Assembly (NCBI RefSeq): GCF_044784365.2
Contig: NZ_CP173065.2
DNA: 64,000 nt
From: Cetobacterium_A somerae
GTDB lineage: Bacteria > Fusobacteriota > Fusobacteriia > Fusobacteriales > Fusobacteriaceae
Strand: one strand, 5' to 3'
This document shows positions 60,102-64,000 of the stretch, piece after piece (within the stretch, counting starts at the first letter, position 1; each line of letters begins with the position of its first letter). The translations under genes were made by a program, and so were the position numbers. Under the pieces are notes generated by a model. That model made no database searches, had not been told where the DNA came from, and worked only from the letters and a program-made list of their open reading frames with translations.

Positions 60102-60548
60102 ATGAAAAAAATATTATTATTTTTATTCTCTCTTACTCTTTCAGCTAGTCTTTTAGCTAATAGCGATAATTATAACTTTCCTAAATTAAAAGAAAAAATG
60201 GAAAAAGATGGTTATAAATTAGAGTATGTGAAAAAAGATGAAGGATTTAACTTTAAAAAAGGAGATTCTCATGTTGAAGTTACAGATTATAAAACATACG
60301 CTAAGTTAAATGATGCTATAGCTAACTCTATAAACTTATTAGAAGAAAAAGGATTTAAACTTGTTACACAAGAGTGTGACTTTGGAAATGGTATCTTAGT
60401 TTTTACTAATCCATCTATAAAAGACTATGCTTTTGTTCTATCTGCAAATTATAAAAAAAATATTATGTTAAATACTGGTGGTTCACCTAAAGATGTTGAG
60501 TTTTCTGTAAAAACTTTACAAGAAACTTTAAAACCAGTTAAAAAATAA
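60102..60548 (+). CDS. Small secreted protein, unknown function
   Basis: A 148-residue protein with a signal peptide (MKKILLFLFSLTLSASLLA, cleaved before NSDNY). The mature part of about 128 residues is Lys-rich with alternating beta-like segments (HVEVTDYKTYAKLNDAIANS, GFKLVTQECDFGNGILVFTN, AFVLSANYKKNIMLNTGG). It has a single Cys. TAGGAGG precedes the ATG, 14 nt after the glycine-zipper lipoprotein gene. I do not recognise the family. Confidence 0.75.
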   Translation: MKKILLFLFSLTLSASLLANSDNYNFPKLKEKMEKDGYKLEYVKKDEGFNFKKGDSHVEVTDYKTYAKLNDAIANSINLLEEKGFKLVTQECDFGNGILVFTNPSIKDYAFVLSANYKKNIMLNTGGSPKDVEFSVKTLQETLKPVKK

Positions 60549-60568
60549 AAATTTTTTTTTATTTTTTC

Positions 60569-60597
60569 TTGACATATTAAAAATTTAGCAGTATTAT
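60569..60597 (+). promoter_or_regulatory. Promoter of the histidine-attenuated ABC operon
   Basis: TTGACA (60569-60574), exactly 17 bp, TATTAT (60592-60597). Start of transcription expected near 60604. Confidence 0.85.
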
Positions 60598-60634
60598 TGT
60601 AAAATATAAAACAAAAAAAATTTAGGAGGAAGAT

Positions 60635-60688
60635 ATGTCGCAATTGTTCGTTGTTTTAAACTCATTACATCATCATCATAGATATTAG
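60635..60688 (+). CDS. Histidine leader peptide
   Basis: Seventeen codons, MSQLFVVLNSLHHHHRY, with four consecutive CAT codons, behind a strong TTAGGAGGA site. It lies between a good promoter and an attenuator-terminator, 169 nt before an amino-acid ABC importer. Tandem codons for one amino acid in a translated leader are the classic sign of ribosome-mediated attenuation, as in the enteric his operon. Starved ribosomes would stall on the CAT run. Confidence 0.85.
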   Translation: MSQLFVVLNSLHHHHRY

Positions 60689-60824
60689 AGTTTGTTCCTG
60701 TGAATTTTTCATAGATACAGACTCTTGTTGTATTGCAAACTTGAGTCTGTATCTATGATGACAACGAAAAAGAAAAATATCTCTTCTTTTAAAGCCATCT
60801 AGATACGTTCTAGGTGGCTTTTTT
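60647..60824 (+). promoter_or_regulatory. Ribosome-mediated attenuator with competing hairpins
   Basis: Segment 3 (60743-60768, GAGTCTGTATCTATG then ATGACAACGAA) has three possible partners. Segment 2 is CATAGATACAGACTC (60710-60724), 15 bp perfect. Segment 1 is TTCGTTGT (60647-60654) plus TCATCATAGATA (60673-60684), which contains His codons. Segment 4 is CATCTAGATAC at the 5' arm of the terminator. The terminator is GCCATCTAG / CTAGGTGGC (60794-60802, 60810-60818) followed by Ts. The 3:4 pair would be the antiterminator. Confidence 0.75.
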
Positions 60825-60856
60825 GTTTTTAATAATCTATATTAAGGAGGAATTTT

Positions 60857-61618
60857 ATGAAAAAAATATTTAAACTTTTATTATTGACTTTCACTATATT
60901 TTCAATATCTTTTGCTAAGGATAATGCTTTAAAAAATCTTCAAGAAAAAGGAGAGATGGTTATTGGGCTTGACGATACTTTTGCTCCTATGGGATTTAGA
61001 GATGAAAAAGGAAATATCATTGGCTTTGATATTGATTTAGCTAATGAAGTTGCTAGTAGAATGGGAGTTAAAGCTGTCTTTAAACCATGCGAATGGGATG
61101 GAATAATATTTGATTTAAGAAGTAAAAAGATTGATTTAATTTGGAATGGTCTTACTATAACTCCTCAAAGAGAACAACAAATAGCTTTTTCTACACCCTA
61201 TTTTGATGATGATCAAATTGTTATTGTTAGAAATCATAATATAAAATCTTTTGAAGATTTAAAAGGTAAAAATATTGGTGTTCAATTAGGTAGTGCTTCA
61301 TACTTTGCCTTTGAAAATTCACCTTTAGCTAAAACAACTGGTAAAGTTAATAAGTACTCTACAAATGTTGAAGCTCTTTTAGATTTAGAAGCAGGTAGAA
61401 CTGATGCTGTTGTTATTGATGCTGTTGTCGGTAAATACTATGTTGCTAAAAAAGATGGCTTTGTTGTTTTAAATGAAATTTTGGACAAACAACAAATGGG
61501 AATTGGTATGAGAAAGCAAGATTTATCACTAAAAAATAAAATAGATGAAACTTTAGCTAATATGAAAGCTGACGGTTCATTTAATAAAATTTACCAAAAA
61601 TGGTTTGGTAATAACTAA
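60857..61618 (+). CDS. Amino-acid ABC transporter substrate-binding protein, probably histidine
   Basis: A 253-residue periplasmic binding protein (SBP_bac_3 family). The signal peptide is MKKIFKLLLLTFTIFSISFA. The mature part shows EMVIGLDDTFAPMGFRDEKG, IGFDIDLANEVASRMGV, DLIWNGLTITPQREQQIAFS, LKGKNIGVQLGSAS and DAVVIDAVVGKYYV, the standard polar amino-acid binder pattern. There is no lipobox, so it is free in the periplasm. It is the first structural gene after the histidine attenuator, which points to histidine as ligand; the fold alone would also fit Arg, Lys or Gln. Confidence 0.92.
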   Translation: MKKIFKLLLLTFTIFSISFAKDNALKNLQEKGEMVIGLDDTFAPMGFRDEKGNIIGFDIDLANEVASRMGVKAVFKPCEWDGIIFDLRSKKIDLIWNGLTITPQREQQIAFSTPYFDDDQIVIVRNHNIKSFEDLKGKNIGVQLGSASYFAFENSPLAKTTGKVNKYSTNVEALLDLEAGRTDAVVIDAVVGKYYVAKKDGFVVLNEILDKQQMGIGMRKQDLSLKNKIDETLANMKADGSFNKIYQKWFGNN

Positions 61619-61644
61619 AACTTTATTTTAAGGAAGGATTATTT

Positions 61645-62271
61645 ATGGAAAACAATTTATTTTATATACTACAAGGATTAACTCTAACTTTAAAACTTTA
61701 CTTCTTTACTTTGATTTTATCTTTACCTTTAGGAATTTTACTTTCTCTTGGAAGAGTTTCAAAAAATAAGATATTAAATGTTGGAATTCAAATATACACA
61801 TGGATATTTAGAGGAACACCTCTTTTATTACAACTTTTCTTCGTTTATTATGGCTTACCTGTTTTTGGAGTTGTTTTAGAACCTTTTCACGCAGCACTTA
61901 TAACTTTTACAATTAATTATGCTGCATATATATCTGAAATTTTTAGAGGAAGTATTTTAGGAGTTGATTCTGGGCAATTTGAAGCTGCTCAAGTTTTAGG
62001 TTATAGTTATTGGCAAACTATGTTTAAAATAATTCTTCCACAGAGCTTAATTACAGCTTTACCAGCTCTTTCAAATGAAGCTATTGCTCTTATTAAAGAT
62101 ACATCTTTAGTTTCTGCTATTGGAATGGCTGAGATACTAAGAAATTCAAAAGAGATTGTTACAAGAGAGTTTACAATTACGCCATTTATTATATGTGCTG
62201 GAATCTACTTAGGATTATCAACTATTATTATTTTAATTTTAAAAAATATTGAGAAGAAGGTGACTATATAA
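61645..62271 (+). CDS. Amino-acid ABC transporter permease (HisM/HisQ type)
   Basis: A 208-residue permease with about five TMs. The opening LQGLTLTLKLYFFTLILSLP and YTWIFRGTPLLLQLFFVYYG are family hallmarks. The EAA loop is EAAQVLGYSYWQTMFKIILP with the usual Gly. A single permease suggests a homodimer. AAGGAAGG precedes the ATG. The stop overlaps the ATPase start (TAATG). Confidence 0.93.
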   Translation: MENNLFYILQGLTLTLKLYFFTLILSLPLGILLSLGRVSKNKILNVGIQIYTWIFRGTPLLLQLFFVYYGLPVFGVVLEPFHAALITFTINYAAYISEIFRGSILGVDSGQFEAAQVLGYSYWQTMFKIILPQSLITALPALSNEAIALIKDTSLVSAIGMAEILRNSKEIVTREFTITPFIICAGIYLGLSTIIILILKNIEKKVTI

Positions 62272-62864
62272 TGGCTATTCAAGTTAAAAATTTAAATAAA
62301 TCTTTTGGAGAAAACAATGTTTTTAATAATTTAACTCTAGAAATAAAAAAAGGAGAAATCGTCTCAATTATTGGGCCTTCTGGAAAAGGAAAATCAACAT
62401 TTTTAAGATGTCTAATTGGACTTGAAGAGTTTGGTTCTGGTGAAATTATATGCAATCGAAAAAAAATGGGTATGGTTTTTCAAAATTTTAACCTTTTTCC
62501 AAATAAAACAGTATTAGAAAATATTACTGAACCTCTTATATTAGTTGATAAAATTGAAAAGGCTACTGCCATTGAAAAAGCTAAAAAACTTCTAGAAAGA
62601 GTTGGATTATCTGATAAAGAAAATACTTATCCCAAATATCTTTCTGGTGGACAAAAACAAAGAGTCGCTATTGCTCGTGCTCTAGCAAAAGACCCTGAAG
62701 TTTTACTTTTTGATGAACCCACTTCAGCTTTAGATCCTTTTATGACTGCAGAGGTTTTAAAAGTTATTGAAGAGTTAAAAGATAATAAAGATATGACTAT
62801 GGTCATTGTTAGCCATGAAATGGATTTTGTTAATAAAATCTCAACTAGAATAATTGAGTTTTAA
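62271..62864 (+). CDS. Amino-acid ABC transporter ATPase, unusually short
   Basis: A 197-residue ATPase of the HisP/GlnQ class, which is normally 240-255 residues. Walker A is GPSGKGKST (Lys where Ser is usual), Q-loop MGMVFQNFNLFPNKTVLENI, signature LSGGQKQR, Walker B LLFDEPTSALDP, H-loop VSHEMDF. The protein ends at TRIIEF, right after the H-loop, without the usual 40-50 residue C-terminal helices. The region between Walker A and Q-loop is also about ten residues short. The final codons form one arm of an inverted repeat with the convergent gene. All catalytic motifs are present, so it may still work. Confidence 0.88.
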   Translation: MAIQVKNLNKSFGENNVFNNLTLEIKKGEIVSIIGPSGKGKSTFLRCLIGLEEFGSGEIICNRKKMGMVFQNFNLFPNKTVLENITEPLILVDKIEKATAIEKAKKLLERVGLSDKENTYPKYLSGGQKQRVAIARALAKDPEVLLFDEPTSALDPFMTAEVLKVIEELKDNKDMTMVIVSHEMDFVNKISTRIIEF

Positions 62865-62880
62865 GCTTTGCTTAAAACTC
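62856..62880. repeat. Inverted repeat joining the 3' ends of the ATPase and PhzF-like genes
   Basis: GAGTTTTAAG-CTTTG-CTTAAAACTC, a perfect 10-bp stem with a 5-nt loop. Each arm encodes Glu-Phe-stop of one of the two convergent genes. No T run follows, so it is a poor terminator. Confidence 0.7.
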
Positions 62881-63576
62881 ACTCCCTACATATATCTTAC
62901 CATCAATAACTCTACCTGTTATTTTAGAACAAGCTCCATAGTTTTCTCCTTGAAAAAACTCCAAATAATCACTTTTATATCTTTCAATTGTATTTAAATA
63001 TCCAAAAAGTGCTCCATTTGAACTTCCAGTTGCTGCCTCCTCATCTATTCCATAAAGTGGTGCAAAATTTCTACAATAAACTCTATTATTTTCAATAGTA
63101 TATACATGATATCCCACTGCGCTACAATCTTTTGATATATACTTTATTTTTTCTAAATCAATCTTTAAATTATTTAATACCTTTCTATTTTTAACTGGAA
63201 TTAATATATCTCTTAATCCACTATATCCAATAACTATTTCTAAATTCTCATGCAGCTCCTCTTTTTTTACTCCTATGGAATTTAATATTTGCTCTATTTC
63301 TGATATCCCCTCTATTTTTATACTATCTTGTTCTAAAAATATCTCTCTTTTCTCTACTCTAACTTTTAAATCCTTAAAATTCAACCTTTCTATATACTCC
63401 CCCTCTTCAATAATACCAGTTTTTTTCAAAATGTAAAAAGCTCCTAAAGAAGCATGACCACAAAACTCTATTTCACACTGAGGAGTATAAAATTTTAATT
63501 CAAATATTTTTTCAGATATTTTTTTTACAAAAACTGTCTCTGAAAATCCCAACTCTTTAGCTTTTTTGACACTCAC
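62872..63576 (-). CDS. PhzF-family isomerase-like protein, N-terminus lost by frameshift
   Basis: A 234-residue reading frame of the PhzF/diaminopimelate-epimerase-like fold. It shows ELGFSETVFV, FYTPQCEIEFCGHASLGAFY (the GHAT-like motif), LIPVKNRKVLNNLKID, DCSAVGYHVYTIENN and the second-half motif FAPLYGIDEEAATGSSNGAL. Members isomerise small metabolites; substrates are mostly unknown. The family N-terminus (about 35 residues with F-N-x-F-T and the GN-AGV motif) is encoded just upstream in another frame. The GTG start at 63576 would therefore give a protein without its N-terminal strand. Confidence 0.8.
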   Translation of the reverse strand: MSVKKAKELGFSETVFVKKISEKIFELKFYTPQCEIEFCGHASLGAFYILKKTGIIEEGEYIERLNFKDLKVRVEKREIFLEQDSIKIEGISEIEQILNSIGVKKEELHENLEIVIGYSGLRDILIPVKNRKVLNNLKIDLEKIKYISKDCSAVGYHVYTIENNRVYCRNFAPLYGIDEEAATGSSNGALFGYLNTIERYKSDYLEFFQGENYGACSKITGRVIDGKIYVGSEF

Positions 63577-63664
63577 CTTTTAAAATATCCTCTTTTAACA
63601 TTACTACTCCAGCTTTATTCCCACCTTTTCCATTATGTGTAAAAACATTAACTATAAACTCCAT
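63557..63664 (-). pseudogene. N-terminal part of the PhzF-like gene, other frame
   Basis: ATG at 63664 behind AAGGAGAG opens MEFIVNVFTHNGKGGNKAGV and continues VMLKEDILKGECQKS before a TAA at 63557. This is the missing PhzF N-terminus. Removing one A from the A6 run (T6 at 63562-63567 on the + strand) joins it as GECQKAKELGFSETVFV, restoring a full-length protein. Either the gene is broken or the assembly has a homopolymer indel. Confidence 0.8.
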
Positions 63665-63687
63665 AACTCTCCTTTTTAAAAGTAAAA

Positions 63688-63707
63688 GGGTATACATAAG
63701 TACACCC
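63688..63707 (-). terminator. Hairpin after the aminomutase gene
   Basis: On the - strand GGGTGTAC / GTATACCC (one G-U pair) has a 4-nt loop and is followed by TTTTACTTTT. It lies between kamE and the PhzF-like gene. Confidence 0.6.
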
Positions 63708-63715
63708 AATTCTTT

Positions 63716-64000
63716 TTATTTATTCAATCTTTTTGCTAACTCTTGAACAGCATATGAAGCTACATCATCTGCATATGTTCCAGTTCCAAATCCAGCATCA
63801 TATCCCAACTCTTTAGCCAGTTCATGTGTGATTCTAGCCCCACCACAAATTACTAACATCTTATCTCTTAATCCCTCTGCCTCTAACATTTCAATAAGCT
63901 CAATTAAGTTTTTAATATGAACATCCTTTTGAGTAACTGTTTGAGAAACTAAAAGCACATCAGCACCTATTTCAATAGCTTTAGCTATAAAGTCCTCATT
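63716..64000 (-). CDS. kamE: Lysine 5,6-aminomutase beta subunit (KamE), C-terminal end
   Basis: The last 94 codons of a gene that starts beyond the right edge. The cobalamin-binding Rossmann domain is visible: GADVLLVSQTVTQKDVHIKN, LLEAEGLRDK-like (MLEAEGLRDKMLVICGGARI), then ELGYDAGFGTGTYADDVASY. SQTVTQKDVHIKNL and the GF-G-G pattern fit KamE of lysine 5,6-aminomutase, an adenosylcobalamin/PLP enzyme of lysine fermentation. D-ornithine aminomutase OraE has a related domain and is the main alternative. Its operon would extend to the right of the window. Confidence 0.75.
   Translation of the reverse strand, partial: NEDFIAKAIEIGADVLLVSQTVTQKDVHIKNLIELIEMLEAEGLRDKMLVICGGARITHELAKELGYDAGFGTGTYADDVASYAVQELAKRLNK

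Overview
The window is about 70% A+T. It combines a Gram-negative envelope (type V autotransporter, TolC-type outer-membrane protein, lipoproteins, MscS) with genes more usual in Firmicutes (SigH-like sigma factor, bifunctional GshF, purine riboswitch, Mga/BglG-like regulators). With the lysine 5,6-aminomutase fragment at the right edge, this points to a member of the Fusobacteriota, probably Fusobacterium or Cetobacterium. That placement is inferred from gene content; no rRNA is present.

Layout. 1-4.5 kb: end of a DUF1232 gene, a small charged protein and a 1337-residue repeat autotransporter. 4.6-11.2 kb: MgtA-type Mg2+ ATPase, a tiny lipoprotein, a PEBP-like secreted protein, NDP kinase, an orphan two-HTH regulator and MscS. 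11.3-18.9 kb: two divergent drug-efflux operons (HlyD/ABC-2/TolC leftward, MacA/MacB-like rightward). 19-25.9 kb: a coiled-coil protein, a kelch lipoprotein, a cysteine-cluster protein, two more orphan regulators and an Mrp ATPase. 26-33.8 kb: a PLD-helicase-DUF3427 protein, an AbgT transporter and an operon of XRE-methyltransferase, M20 peptidase, YjiH and YjiG. 34-40.7 kb: SigH-like sigma factor, then an operon of polyphosphate kinase, sugar porter and P-type H+ ATPase. 40.8-42.9 kb: a purine-salvage operon with a structured terminator-bearing leader and a guanine riboswitch between its two genes. 43-50.3 kb: a heterodimeric ABC exporter, a dicarboxylate/amino-acid symporter, and a USP protein with a CPA2 antiporter fused to a degenerate PTS EIIA domain. 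50.4-59.5 kb: Na/Pi transporter with a frameshift, an L,D-transpeptidase remnant, gshF, MATE, an IS6-like element with 8-bp target duplication, an AIM24 protein and a fourth orphan regulator. 59.6-64 kb: tRNA-Leu(CAA), two small envelope proteins, an amino-acid ABC importer behind a histidine leader-peptide attenuator, a frameshifted PhzF gene and the end of kamE.

The most interesting signals are in RNA and regulation. They are: a leader peptide with four consecutive His codons before an ABC importer, with mutually exclusive hairpins; an unassigned structured leader before guanine deaminase; a guanine aptamer inside the same operon; a four-member family of about 465-residue regulators with degenerate EIIB-like tails; and a dnaX-type slippery heptamer at the apparent frameshift in the Na/Pi transporter. 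The IS6-like element has inserted between the MATE-gshF operon and what looks like its native promoter.

Genes are packed closely. Three stop codons fall in or at the loop of the gene's own terminator, and many start codons are GTG or TTG chosen by Shine-Dalgarno spacing. Two reading-frame breaks lie at A-homopolymers, so assembly indels must be excluded before they are read as biology.
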